From Pseudomonadota bacterium (GTDB lineage: Bacteria > Pseudomonadota > Gammaproteobacteria > Steroidobacterales > Steroidobacteraceae), in NCBI GenBank assembly GCA_023391815.1, contig JAEWAF010000040.1:35939-99938 (forward strand): a stretch of 64,000 nt of DNA, given 5' to 3'. Below the pieces are notes generated by a model. That model saw nothing but the letters and a program-made list of their open reading frames with translations, did not search any database and was not told where the DNA came from. The translations under genes and the position numbers were made by a program. Below, piece by piece: positions 27,391 through 36,843 of this stretch (the first letter of the stretch is position 1; the number at the start of each line of letters is the position of its first letter).

Positions 27391-28488
27391 ATGCAGGATC
27401 TTTCCCGTCGTCATTTCGTGAAAGGTGCGGCGGCCGCCGCACTCGCGGCGCCCTTCATCACTGCCGCCGCCACCCGAGAGAAGACCGGTCCCGGTAAGAA
27501 ACTGGGTGTCGCCTTGTGCGGGCTGGGCAGGCTCAGCACCGATCAGATCGCGCCGGCCCTGCAAAAAACTCGGCACTGCCGACTCGCCGGCATCGTCACC
27601 GGCAGCAGCGGCAAAGCGGATGAGTGGCGCAAAAAATATAACCTGCCGGCGCATAGCGTTTACACATACGACACCATGCACCGCATGGCCGATAACGACG
27701 ACATCGATATCGTGTACGTCGTCACGCCCAACGCGCTTCATTTGGAACATACGGTCGCGGCGGCCAAAGCCGGCAAGCATGTATTCTGCGAGAAGCCGTT
27801 GGAGATATCGGTGGATCGCTGCAAACAGATGATCGATGCCTGCAAAGCGGCGGATCGCATGCTCGGGACCGCGTACCGCTGCAGGTTCGAGCCGCACCAC
27901 ATCGAGTGCATTCGCATCGCGCGTGAGCAGGAGCTCGGGCCGGTGCGCATCATCGAGGCCGGCTTCAGCATCGATGTGGGTGCGGCCGATCAATGGCGAG
28001 TGAAACGTGCGCTGTCGGGCGGCGGTGCCTTGATGGACGTTGGTATCTACGCCTTGCAGGCGACGCGCTATCTCACGGGCGAAGAACCGGTGCTGGTCAC
28101 GGCGACCGAAACCAAGACCGACCCGGTGAAGTTCAAGGAAGTCGACGAGACCGTCACCTGGACGGCGCAATTCCCGGGCGGGGCGATCGCGTACTGCACG
28201 GCCAGTTTCAAAGTCCACGGTATCAAGAACTTTCGCGCGACCTGCGATCGGGGCTGGTTCGAACTGGACCCCGCCTATTACTACGGCGGTATCAAGGGCG
28301 TGCGCAGCGACGGCAAGCCGCTGTCGTTTCCTCAGGTCGATATGTTCGCGGCCGAGATCGACGACTTCGCCCGTTGCGTCCTCGAGAAGCGGCCGACGAG
28401 CGTGCCCGGAGAAGAAGGCATGCAGGATGTGAAGATCCTGTCGGCGATCTACGAGTCGATCCGCACCGGCCGGGCAGTGCGGATTTGA
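27391..28488 (+). CDS. Tat-exported Gfo/Idh/MocA-family oxidoreductase
   Basis: This 365-residue NAD(P)-dependent oxidoreductase has a twin-arginine signal (LSRRHFVKGAAAAALAAPF). A Rossmann domain follows (VALCGLGRLSTDQI), then the family motif CEKPLEIS, whose Lys is the usual catalytic residue, and a C-terminal GFO/IDH/MocA domain. The Tat signal and overall pattern suggest the glucose-fructose oxidoreductase branch, in which tightly bound NADP is exported with the folded enzyme. AAGGAG precedes the ATG. It is monocistronic and convergent with the efflux operon. Substrate unknown. Confidence 0.9.
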   Translation: MQDLSRRHFVKGAAAAALAAPFITAAATREKTGPGKKLGVALCGLGRLSTDQIAPALQKTRHCRLAGIVTGSSGKADEWRKKYNLPAHSVYTYDTMHRMADNDDIDIVYVVTPNALHLEHTVAAAKAGKHVFCEKPLEISVDRCKQMIDACKAADRMLGTAYRCRFEPHHIECIRIAREQELGPVRIIEAGFSIDVGAADQWRVKRALSGGGALMDVGIYALQATRYLTGEEPVLVTATETKTDPVKFKEVDETVTWTAQFPGGAIAYCTASFKVHGIKNFRATCDRGWFELDPAYYYGGIKGVRSDGKPLSFPQVDMFAAEIDDFARCVLEKRPTSVPGEEGMQDVKILSAIYESIRTGRAVRI

Positions 28489-28491
28489 AGA

Positions 28492-30048
28492 TCAGTCGGC
28501 CGCAACGTGCGCCGCACCTCCGGTGTGCGGCCGGCGAGCGAGCCAGACCAGACCGATCATGGCCAGGGTCAGCCACGACGAGATCCAGAAATAATCCAGC
28601 GACGACAGCAGATACGCCTGGTTCACCATTTGTTTGTTGAGCGCCGCGAGCGCGGCGCTATCCGACATACCTAGCGAGTGCAGATGTGCCAACGCCTGCT
28701 GCATGGGCGCGTCGTAGGCGCTCGAGCTGTTGGCCAGATGCGCCTGATGGAACGCCTCGCGACGATCCCAGAAGGTCGTCGTAATCGAGGTGGCGAAGCT
28801 TGCCGCGATGGTTCGCAGGAAGATCGCCAGACCCGAGGCAGCCGGCACGCGCTGCGGCTCGATGCCGTCGAGCATGATGGTGAGAATGGCGACGAAGAAC
28901 GTGCCCATCGCCAGGCCCTGGATCAGCTGTGGAATCACGAAGTCGATCACCGCCGCGTCGGCCGTCAGTTGCGCCCGCATGTAGTAAGAAGCAGCGAAAG
29001 CCACGAACGCCATCGAGGTCAACCAGCGAGCGTCGTATCTCGCGAGGAACCGTGCCGCCAGCGGCGAGATGACGACCGCGATCAGGCCGCCAGGTGCGGC
29101 CAGCAATCCTGCCCACGTCGCCGTGTAGCCGAGCTGCGTCTGCATCCACAACGGCAGCAACACGATGTTGCCGAAGAACACCGCATAGCCCAGGCACATT
29201 GGAATCAGCGCGAACGTGAAGTTGCGATGCTTGAACAGCGACAGATCGACGATGGGATGTTTCTCGGTCAGCTCCCAGATCAGCCAGGCAGCGAACGCGA
29301 TGATGGACACGATGGTGAGCGTGACGATGAACGGCGACGAGAACCAATCCTCATCCTTGCCCTTGTCCAGCATGATCTGCAGCGCGCCGACCCAGACCAC
29401 CAGCAGCGACAGGCCGATCGTATCGACGGGCAGCTTGCGCGTCGGCGTTTCGCGCTTACGCAAATGGAACCAGGACACGGCGACAGTGAACAAGCCGACC
29501 GGGATGTTGATATAAAAAATCCATGGCCACGTCGCGTTGTCCGAGATCCAGCCGCCGAGCATCGGACCCATGATGGGCGCGACCAGCGTGGTCATCGACC
29601 ATAACGCGAGTGCCAGACCTTTCTTCGCCGGCGGGAACAACAGCAGCAGGAGCGCCTGTGAGCCCGGCACCATCGGGCCGGACACCGCACCCTGCAGGAC
29701 GCGGAAGAACACCAGCGATTCCAGATTCCAAGCCACGCCGCAGAGGAACGACGCGACAGTGAACGCTAGGACCGCGGCGACGAATGTGCGCACGATGCCG
29801 AAGCGCTGCATGAGCCAGCCCGTCAGCGGCACGCTGATGCCGTTGGCAACCGCGAACGAAGTGATGACCCACGTGCCTTGATCCGCCGACGCGCCGAGAT
29901 TACCGGCGATGGTCGGAATGGAAACATTGGCGATGGTCGTGTCGAGCACCTGCATGAAGGTGCCGAGCGCCAGCGCGAGCGAGGTCAGCGCGAGTGCGCC
30001 GCCCTTCATGGGCGCGGGCCCGGAGGCATTCGCAGTGTCTGTGCTCAC
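28492..30048 (-). CDS. emrB: DHA2-family multidrug MFS transporter (EmrB-like)
   Basis: This 518-residue inner-membrane proton antiporter has about 14 predicted transmembrane helices. The family motif QVLDTTIANVSIPTIAGNLG lies at the N-terminus and WVITSFAVANGISVPLTGWL in helix 2. This is the EmrB/QacA (DHA2) class. It lies downstream of an EmrA-like adaptor and an outer-membrane factor, so it should form a tripartite exporter of hydrophobic drugs or toxins. The start is a GTG at 30048 with AAGGAA upstream. Confidence 0.95.
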   Translation of the reverse strand: MSTDTANASGPAPMKGGALALTSLALALGTFMQVLDTTIANVSIPTIAGNLGASADQGTWVITSFAVANGISVPLTGWLMQRFGIVRTFVAAVLAFTVASFLCGVAWNLESLVFFRVLQGAVSGPMVPGSQALLLLLFPPAKKGLALALWSMTTLVAPIMGPMLGGWISDNATWPWIFYINIPVGLFTVAVSWFHLRKRETPTRKLPVDTIGLSLLVVWVGALQIMLDKGKDEDWFSSPFIVTLTIVSIIAFAAWLIWELTEKHPIVDLSLFKHRNFTFALIPMCLGYAVFFGNIVLLPLWMQTQLGYTATWAGLLAAPGGLIAVVISPLAARFLARYDARWLTSMAFVAFAASYYMRAQLTADAAVIDFVIPQLIQGLAMGTFFVAILTIMLDGIEPQRVPAASGLAIFLRTIAASFATSITTTFWDRREAFHQAHLANSSSAYDAPMQQALAHLHSLGMSDSAALAALNKQMVNQAYLLSSLDYFWISSWLTLAMIGLVWLARRPHTGGAAHVAAD

Positions 30049-30078
30049 TGGATGTTCCTTACAGAGGGCGCCTGCCGG

Positions 30079-31326
30079 TTACCGGCTGACCTGTCGCGTG
30101 TCGGTGGACCCAATCGACGCGACGGTCGCACCACGCGTATTGCCACGAGCGCTGCTGGCGACGGCACCGTCCGAGCTCGCGTTCTGATGGATGATCTCGG
30201 CAATGCGCTGCTCGATACCCGTATCCTCAGCGACGCTCTTCTGCACCGGTTGCGGCGTGCTGCGGACCTGCGTGGCGACCAGCGGGCCCGATGTATCACG
30301 CACTTCGATCTTCGCGTGCATGGACAGGCCGACGCGCAGCGGGTTCTGCTTCAACTGTTCCGGATCGATCGTGATCCGCACCGGGACTCGTTGCACGATC
30401 TTGATCCAGTTGCCCGATGCGTTCTGTGCGGGCAACAGCGCGAACGCGCTGCCACTACCGGCAGCGAGACCCGCGACCGTGCCTTTGTATTCGACATCCT
30501 TGCCGTAAATATCGGCGTGGATGCTGACGGGCTGACCGACGCGCACGTTCTTCAACTGGCTTTCCTTGAAATTCGCGTCGACCCAGACATCTTCGAGCGG
30601 CACGACGGCGAGCAACGGGGCGCCGGCGCTCACGTGCTGACCGAGCTGAACACCGCGCTTGGCGACCGTGCCGGACACGGGCGAGCGAATCGTCGTGCGA
30701 CGGACGGAAAGGGACGCGTCACGCAGCTTGGCGGCAGCAGCCAGCACGTTCGGGTGATCTTCGATGGTCGTGCCTTCGATCTGCGCGAGCGTGGCATCGA
30801 GCTGGCGTTGCGCGGCCTGCAGCGCTGCACGAGTCTGAGCGATCGTGTCCTGAGCGTGCGCGAGCTCTTCGCCCGACACCGCGCCGTCGGAAACCAATGC
30901 TTGCCGACGCGCATAGTCGCTCTCTGATTTCTTCAGAGCCGTCTGACGCTCGGCGATTTGAGCGCGCAGTTGTTCGGCTTGCGCGTGCAGCGCGCGCACC
31001 TGTCGAACCGTGCGTGCCAATTCCGCCTCTGCGGCGGACACGGCGATGTTTGCATCGGCTGGATCGATCTCGACCAGCACCTGGCCACGTTCGACGGACT
31101 GCGTGTCGTCCACGAGCACGCCGAGCACCGCGCCCGGCACTTCGCTGGTGATTTGCACGATGTCGCTGGCGACATAGGCGTCGTCGGTGCTTTCGTAATA
31201 GCGACCGACCGTCAACCAGTAGGTCACGTAACCGAGACCGGCGAGCAGTACGACGGCGGCGAGGATCAGCAGACCCCGCCGGCGGGCGCCGTTGCCTTTG
31301 GGGGCGGGAGCAGTGGTTTCGCTCAT
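30079..31326 (-). CDS. emrA: EmrA/HlyD-family membrane fusion protein
   Basis: This 415-residue periplasmic adaptor has a short cytoplasmic N-terminus and a single transmembrane helix (about 18-36). YYESTDDAYVASDIVQITSE opens the lipoyl half-motif, followed by a long alpha-hairpin (about 95-200) and a beta-barrel region. The C-terminus is extended, with a low-complexity Ser/Ala/Arg tail. It links the EmrB-like pump to the outer-membrane factor. It lies 24 bp downstream of the outer-membrane factor gene and 30 bp upstream of emrB. Confidence 0.94.
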   Translation of the reverse strand: MSETTAPAPKGNGARRRGLLILAAVVLLAGLGYVTYWLTVGRYYESTDDAYVASDIVQITSEVPGAVLGVLVDDTQSVERGQVLVEIDPADANIAVSAAEAELARTVRQVRALHAQAEQLRAQIAERQTALKKSESDYARRQALVSDGAVSGEELAHAQDTIAQTRAALQAAQRQLDATLAQIEGTTIEDHPNVLAAAAKLRDASLSVRRTTIRSPVSGTVAKRGVQLGQHVSAGAPLLAVVPLEDVWVDANFKESQLKNVRVGQPVSIHADIYGKDVEYKGTVAGLAAGSGSAFALLPAQNASGNWIKIVQRVPVRITIDPEQLKQNPLRVGLSMHAKIEVRDTSGPLVATQVRSTPQPVQKSVAEDTGIEQRIAEIIHQNASSDGAVASSARGNTRGATVASIGSTDTRQVSR

Positions 31327-31350
31327 GGGAATTCCGTTTGAAAGTAACGA

Positions 31351-32766
31351 TCAGCTGGCGGCGGTGAAGTTGCCGCCGACGGCCAGCAGCAGCGACACGC
31401 GAGCGAGCGCTTGTTGATGAAGGATGTCGACGAACGTGGTGCGCGCATTCAGCACCTGGGTTTCGGTCGTCAACACGGACAGATAATTCGCGAGGCCCGC
31501 TTCGTAGCGCTTCTGCGCCAGTCGATAAGCCTCTTCGGCGGAGCCGAGCGTGGCGCGAGCTTGCTGTAACTGCTGCGCGCTGTAGTTGACCTGGCTCAAC
31601 TGATCGGCCACCTGCTGGACCGCGGAGATCACCGCGCCGTTGTACGAGCTGACTGCCTCGTCCTGCATGGCCGTCGCCGCGTTGAATTGCGATTTCAGGC
31701 GATGCGATTCGAACAGCGGCAGGCTGATCGCGGGGCCAACCCCGTAGGTGCGGTTCTGCGCCTTGAACAAATTGTCGAGCCCGATCGCCTGGAAGCCGGC
31801 AAACGCGCTGAGATTCACATTCGGATAAAACGCCGCGCGAGCAGCGACTCGTTCCGAGGTCGCCGCTTCAACTCTCGCGCGAGCGGCGAGAATGTCAGGG
31901 CGACGACCGAGCAAATCGGCTGGCAGGTCGGTTGGAATCGAGAGCGCGGCTTCGAGATTCAGCGTCGGTTTGCCGATGCGCTCATAAGCGTCGGCGCCTT
32001 CGCCGATCAGCGCAGCCAGGCGGTGCACGGCCACTTCGCGCGCAGCTTCGGCTTGCAAGCGAGCAAGCTCGGCCTGCGGCACGGCCGACTCGGCTTCACG
32101 CAACTCGACGTTTGTATCAAGCCCGGCCTGGATACGCTTTCTCGTGATGTCGAGGATTCGCTTTCTCTGTTCCAACGACTGTTGCGCGATGTCCGCGAGC
32201 GCGATCGCGCGATTCAAATCGAGATAGGTTTGTGACAACGCCACGGTCGTCGCAAGCTGCGCCGCCGCCGAGTCGAGTCGGGCGGCTTCCACGGTCGCTT
32301 TGGCCGAATCGATGAGCGCAGCCTGCTTGCCCCAGAAATCCAGATCCCAGGACAGATTCACCAGCAACTGACCGGACCAGAACGTGCCGCCACCGAACGG
32401 CGGCGGATAGATGTATTGCTCGGGCCAGCGGGTGCGCTGTTCAGCGCCGTTCAACGACACGCCCGGCGTGCGCTGGGCGACCGCCAATTCAACTTGCGAT
32501 TGAGCCGCACGCAGACGAGCCAATGTTTGCTGCAGGTTCGGATTGCGCTCGAGCGCCGTCGTGACGAGCTGATCGAATTGCGGATCGCCGTACTGTTCCC
32601 ACCAACGCGAGGCGACGACCGGCGCGGCGGTCGCGCCGAGGCCGACGCTCTCATCGGCAATGGATTGCACCTGCGGCTCGGTCTTCGGCGGCGTCACGCA
32701 TCCGCTCAGCGCCGTGGCAATGCCCAGCACGAGCGCGCTTGCGCGAGAAGCTGCGCTGATCTTCAT
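31351..32766 (-). CDS. NodT-family outer-membrane efflux lipoprotein
   Basis: This 471-residue TolC-like outer-membrane factor has a lipoprotein signal ending in ALSGC (Cys23). Two repeats of the OEP domain follow, with the characteristic WWEQYGDPQFDQLV and LDFWGK segments. It provides the outer-membrane channel for the EmrAB pair. Its ATG overlaps the marR stop codon by 4 bases (ATGA), so it is translationally coupled to the regulator gene. Confidence 0.95.
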   Translation of the reverse strand: MKISAASRASALVLGIATALSGCVTPPKTEPQVQSIADESVGLGATAAPVVASRWWEQYGDPQFDQLVTTALERNPNLQQTLARLRAAQSQVELAVAQRTPGVSLNGAEQRTRWPEQYIYPPPFGGGTFWSGQLLVNLSWDLDFWGKQAALIDSAKATVEAARLDSAAAQLATTVALSQTYLDLNRAIALADIAQQSLEQRKRILDITRKRIQAGLDTNVELREAESAVPQAELARLQAEAAREVAVHRLAALIGEGADAYERIGKPTLNLEAALSIPTDLPADLLGRRPDILAARARVEAATSERVAARAAFYPNVNLSAFAGFQAIGLDNLFKAQNRTYGVGPAISLPLFESHRLKSQFNAATAMQDEAVSSYNGAVISAVQQVADQLSQVNYSAQQLQQARATLGSAEEAYRLAQKRYEAGLANYLSVLTTETQVLNARTTFVDILHQQALARVSLLLAVGGNFTAAS

Positions 32767-33260
32767 GACACTTTCTCCTTGTCCGCCGTCGCCGCGGAGT
32801 AGGGCACCAGCTCTTCCAGCCGGCCGATCAGACGTCTCAACATCGATTGCAACATCTTCACTTCATCGCGCGTGAAGCCGTCCAACGCGGTATTCAGCGC
32901 ATTGCATGCAATGGGAACCAGACTCTCGAGGACCTTGGCGCCCGCCTCGGTGAGCGACAGCTCGACCACACGTCGATCGTCGGCGCTCCGGCGCCGTTCG
33001 ATGAGCTTGCGTGCTTCGAGCTGGTCGACGAGACGGGTCATCGCGCCGCTGTCGTGATGCAAGTCCCGACACATATCCGCGGTCGTGACGGCGAGCCCGT
33101 CGCGCAGATACATGAGCACCACCCACTGTTGCAGGGTGAATCCCTGCTGCTCGAACAACACCTCGATGCGTTCCTGCATCAGGCGCTGCGAGCGCTTGAC
33201 CAGGTAGCCGATGCTGTCGCGGAGGTGGAAGGACTCGGGACGGTAATGCGATTTGGGCAT
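32763..33260 (-). CDS. MarR-family repressor of the efflux operon
   Basis: This 165-residue winged-helix regulator has a MarR core (QQWVVLMYLRDG, then DLHHDSGAMTRLVDQLEARK and RRSADDRRVVELSLTEAG). It leads the operon marR-OMF-emrA-emrB and is expected to be released from DNA by a pump substrate, as EmrR is. The ATG at 33260 is preferred over an upstream TTG at 33275, because the TTG would lie within the operator just downstream of the predicted transcription start. Two inverted repeats lie between the promoter and the start codon. Confidence 0.94.
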   Translation of the reverse strand: MPKSHYRPESFHLRDSIGYLVKRSQRLMQERIEVLFEQQGFTLQQWVVLMYLRDGLAVTTADMCRDLHHDSGAMTRLVDQLEARKLIERRRSADDRRVVELSLTEAGAKVLESLVPIACNALNTALDGFTRDEVKMLQSMLRRLIGRLEELVPYSAATADKEKVS

Positions 33261-33262
33261 TG

Positions 33263-33320
33263 ATTGCCTCGGCAATAACTGCCTAGGCAGGCATTATAGG
33301 AGGCCCGCGCGACCTCACAA
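33263..33320 (-). promoter_or_regulatory. marR-emr promoter with two operators
   Basis: Reading on the minus strand, TTGTGA (33320-33315), a 16-bp spacer and a perfect TATAAT (33298-33293) form a strong sigma-70 promoter. Just downstream, over the predicted start site, is the 12-bp palindrome CTGCCTAGGCAG (33279-33290). A second inverted repeat, ATTGCC-TC-GGCAAT (33263-33276), touches the start codon region. Their position fits autorepression by the MarR protein. Confidence 0.75.
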
Positions 33321-33345
33321 GGCGGGAATTTCGTGCTTTCAGGAA

Positions 33346-36009
33346 CTAGTCAGCGGAATCCCGGGCACGAAAAGGCGGGGCTGAGGGGGCGCCCACGCTC
33401 ATCGGCGGCCGGCCCAGCCAGCGCGCGGGTAACGACAGTGCGCTCACCAGTGACATAACCAACGAGGCGGCATGAGGGATCGCCTGAATCAGCAGCACCC
33501 CGACCCAGAGTGAGACGTCCGGTGCTTTCAACTCTTCAGGAATACCCACGACCAGTCCGGGAGCGATGGTGTATTGCCCGGTGAGGCCCGCGGCCGCGAG
33601 CATCAGTACCACCAGCCAGATTGTTTCGGCGCGCGCGGCGGCGATGCCTTCGATCAGCGCGTGCGGTTGTTTGTCTTTGGGCGTCCGGTAGAAAGGTTCC
33701 CGACGAGTCAGCAAGCCTTTGACCACAGCGACACTGACCACATGTGACAAAGCCAGGCCCGCCAGCGCGGCCGCCAGTGTCTGACGAACGTTTGCGCCCA
33801 CGCGTGATGAGTAGAGATGGGCGAGCTTGGCGAGCTTGAACGCAAACAGCGCGAGGGGCAGCACCGAGAACATCATCAGCGGCGGATCGAAACGGTGCGG
33901 AGCGAAGATCATCGCGGCCGACCAGGCCACGGCGAACACATTGAAGATCAGATTCAGCCCATCCATCAACCAGGGCAGCCAGCCGGCGATGAAGTGATAT
34001 CGCTGACCTTTGGTGAGCCGCTGATCGGCACTCAACAGCACGTCCGCGTGTGCGCGCAGGATTTGCACGGCGCCGTACGCCCAGCGGAATCGTTGTTTCT
34101 TGTAGTCGGTGAATGTCTCGGGCATGAGCCCGCGCCCATACGTCACCGGCAGGTACTGCGCTTCATAACCGTGCTCGAACAACCGCAGCCCCAGCTCAGC
34201 GTCCTCGGTGATGCACCACTCTGCCCAGCCATTGACGGCCTTCAGCGCCGAGTGTCGAACCAACGTCATCGTGCCATGTTGAATGATGGCGTTGCGCTCG
34301 TTGCGCACGACCATGCCGATGTGAAAGAAGCCGCGATACTCGGCGTAGCACATCGCCTTGAATGCGTTCTCTTCGGCGTCACGGTAATCCTGCGGCGATT
34401 GCATGATCGCGAGCTTCTCGTCGGTGAACGCGGGCACCAGCGTGCGCAGCCAGTGCGGCTCCACTTTGTAGTCGCTATCGATCACAGCGATGACGTGAGC
34501 ATCGGCCGCTGTACGCTCGAGCGCGAAGTTCAACGCGCCGGCCTTGAAGCCCTGCAATGGCGAGACATGGAAGAACTTGAAGCGCTCGCCGAGCTGACGG
34601 CAGTGTTGCTCCACCGGTTGCCACACGGCGGGGTCGGGCGTGTTGTTGTCGATGACCAGAACTTCGAAGTCGGGATAGTCCAGCCGGGCCAGCGCGTCGA
34701 GCGTTTCGATCAGCATTTCCGGCGGCTCGTTATAGGCCGGCACGTGGATCGAAACTTTCGGCAGCACCGGCGTACCGAACGAGGCCGGATCGAACGGTCG
34801 TTTGCGTGTTTTGCCCCACCGCGCCTCGGCCCATTCCAACGCTTCCGTCAGTAGAACCGCGATCACACCGAGCATCCCCAGAATCAACAGAGTGCCGATC
34901 AATACGCTGGCAACGGTGAGATAACGTCGCGAATAGTCATAAATGATCCAGACCATGGTCGTGGCCACGCCGTACACGACGACCGCCAACAGACTGCGGC
35001 CGCGTGTACCGAGTGCGAGGCTGTGAACGTAGAGCATGCCGAGAATCAGTGTCGAAATCGCGACTGAGACCGCGGCGAGCGTTTGCCACTGTGGAATGCG
35101 CACGATCGGCTCGACGAACGCGAACTTCGGCTGGCGACGCACGTCGTAAATGCCCCAATACGCGCCGACCCCGCCTTCATAGCGCGTCTTCCACGGCTGA
35201 TCGAACGCTTCCATCAGGTAGTAGATGTAGCCCTCGTGCTTCGCGCGTTCGAGGAATCGCCGCAAAAACATTGCCTCATTGCTGGTCGAAGCGACCGCGC
35301 CTTCACGCGTGCGGCCATCGGAGGGCCAGCCGACTTCGGCGATCACGAGCGGCTTGCCCGGATACGCGCGCTGCAGTTGGTCCATGTTCGAGACGAGATA
35401 GTCGATGGCGCGATCGACCGGGATGCCTTCCCAGTAAGGCAGCAGGTGCACAGCGAGATAATCGACGTGCTCGACCAGCTCGGGATGTTTCAACCAGACG
35501 TGCCATGGCTCCGCGGTGCTGACCGGCTGCTTCACTGCCTGGCGCACGCGATCGAGCTGCTCGGTCAATTGCGCGACGGTGAGGTCGCCGCGCAGGATGG
35601 CTTCATTGCCGATGATGAGGCGGATCACATTCGGATGCCGGTTCGCCAGCTCGATGGCGGCGGCCACTTCCCGATCGTTGGTGGCGAGCGTGCGGTCGAG
35701 CCAGGCCCCGAGCGTGACCTTCAAATCGTAACGAGCCGCGAGCTCGGGAATCTTGCCCAGACTCTTGAGCGTGGAATACGAGCGCACGGCGGTAACGTTG
35801 CCCGCCAGCAATCGCAGATCGCTATCGATCTGTTGCTCGCTCGGCAGCACTTGCACGACCGGATCCTGTCCCGCCTGAAACGGCGAGAACGCCATGCCCT
35901 GGACGCGCGCCGGCCAGGGCGGCTCGGCGGTCGGCCGGTTCACGTACGCCCACAGGCCGAACGTGAGCGCGGCGAACGCAGCGGCGACCAGAAAGGCCGA
36001 CCACTTCAT
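33346..36009 (-). CDS. GH17-GT2 fusion, beta-glucan synthase/transglycosylase
   Basis: This 887-residue membrane protein has an N-terminal anchor followed by a GH17-like periplasmic domain (about 35-305), with the two catalytic glutamates in GNEAI (Glu136) and AEVGWPS (Glu225). Transmembrane helices at about 310-395 lead to a GT2 processive glycosyltransferase with DSD (511-513), TEDAELG (601-607) and QRFRW (639-643). Several C-terminal helices complete it. The layout resembles NdvB/NdvC-type beta-1,3 or beta-1,6 glucan synthases that make periplasmic or cyclic glucans. A longer start at 36081 is possible; 36009 gives a proper signal-anchor. Confidence 0.9.
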   Translation of the reverse strand: MKWSAFLVAAAFAALTFGLWAYVNRPTAEPPWPARVQGMAFSPFQAGQDPVVQVLPSEQQIDSDLRLLAGNVTAVRSYSTLKSLGKIPELAARYDLKVTLGAWLDRTLATNDREVAAAIELANRHPNVIRLIIGNEAILRGDLTVAQLTEQLDRVRQAVKQPVSTAEPWHVWLKHPELVEHVDYLAVHLLPYWEGIPVDRAIDYLVSNMDQLQRAYPGKPLVIAEVGWPSDGRTREGAVASTSNEAMFLRRFLERAKHEGYIYYLMEAFDQPWKTRYEGGVGAYWGIYDVRRQPKFAFVEPIVRIPQWQTLAAVSVAISTLILGMLYVHSLALGTRGRSLLAVVVYGVATTMVWIIYDYSRRYLTVASVLIGTLLILGMLGVIAVLLTEALEWAEARWGKTRKRPFDPASFGTPVLPKVSIHVPAYNEPPEMLIETLDALARLDYPDFEVLVIDNNTPDPAVWQPVEQHCRQLGERFKFFHVSPLQGFKAGALNFALERTAADAHVIAVIDSDYKVEPHWLRTLVPAFTDEKLAIMQSPQDYRDAEENAFKAMCYAEYRGFFHIGMVVRNERNAIIQHGTMTLVRHSALKAVNGWAEWCITEDAELGLRLFEHGYEAQYLPVTYGRGLMPETFTDYKKQRFRWAYGAVQILRAHADVLLSADQRLTKGQRYHFIAGWLPWLMDGLNLIFNVFAVAWSAAMIFAPHRFDPPLMMFSVLPLALFAFKLAKLAHLYSSRVGANVRQTLAAALAGLALSHVVSVAVVKGLLTRREPFYRTPKDKQPHALIEGIAAARAETIWLVVLMLAAAGLTGQYTIAPGLVVGIPEELKAPDVSLWVGVLLIQAIPHAASLVMSLVSALSLPARWLGRPPMSVGAPSAPPFRARDSAD

Positions 36010-36146
36010 GGTGACTCGATTGCGGGCGTGGGGGCGAATAGCGTGATTGAGGGCAACGTTCAGGCAACGAACCTGCGACATGTTAACTTAGCCGCCGCGA
36101 GCCACGGCCGAAGTCGGCCGCTCGCATCCCAAGGAGTTTTCAGGCT

Positions 36147-36821
36147 ATGCATTGGCACAAGGGTAAGTCGTTATTCTCACGGCAGTTTTCCCCGCGCAAT
36201 CGGATGCGAGCGGCGCTTGGATTGACGCTGTTGGCGGCCGCCGCCACCGCTTCCGCGCAGCAGCCGCCGCGAGACTATTCGAAGTGGGAGTTCACCCCGT
36301 TCTACGGATACATGGGCGGCGGCTCGTTCGAGGACACCACCACCAATACCGATCGCGATCTGGACGAGGACAACAGCTTCGGCCTGATCATCGATGCGGC
36401 CGCGGATGAATGGCGTCATTATGAGCTGATGTACGTCAAACAGAGCACCACGATCGAGGGCACCGTGCCGATGGATATCGACGCGGAGTATCTGCAGATC
36501 GGCGGCACGGTCAGCTACGAAGATGCCGAGACGGTGATTCCCTATTTCGGCATGACCCTGGGCGCGTCGCGTTTGAGCCCCAGCGGGCCCGGGCTGAATG
36601 ACGAGACCAATTTCGCGCTCTCGGCAGGCGGCGGATTCAAGGTGCCGCTCAGCAGGCATTTCGCCGTGCGTTTCGATGCTCGCGCATTCCTTACACTCCT
36701 CAACACCAACGGCAATGTTTTCTGCGTGTCCAGCAACGGCAGCGGCACCTGCGCGATTCGCGCCAAGTCCGACACGTTCGTGCAGTACCAAGCGGCACTC
36801 GGCGTCACCTACGGGTTTTGA
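36147..36821 (+). CDS. outer-membrane beta-barrel protein
   Basis: This 224-residue protein has a long basic N-terminus and a signal peptide cleaved near ATASAQQ. A series of amphipathic beta strands ends in the terminal aromatic signature YQAALGVTYGF. This is an OmpA/OmpW-like small barrel with Asp/Thr-rich loops (EDTTTNTDRDLDEDN) that could bind cations. Function unknown. It is divergent from the glucan synthase gene and 22 bp upstream of the ABC ATPase gene, with which it may be co-transcribed. Confidence 0.82.
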   Translation: MHWHKGKSLFSRQFSPRNRMRAALGLTLLAAAATASAQQPPRDYSKWEFTPFYGYMGGGSFEDTTTNTDRDLDEDNSFGLIIDAAADEWRHYELMYVKQSTTIEGTVPMDIDAEYLQIGGTVSYEDAETVIPYFGMTLGASRLSPSGPGLNDETNFALSAGGGFKVPLSRHFAVRFDARAFLTLLNTNGNVFCVSSNGSGTCAIRAKSDTFVQYQAALGVTYGF

Positions 36822-36843
36822 TCGCGAGGGCACATCGCTCGCG

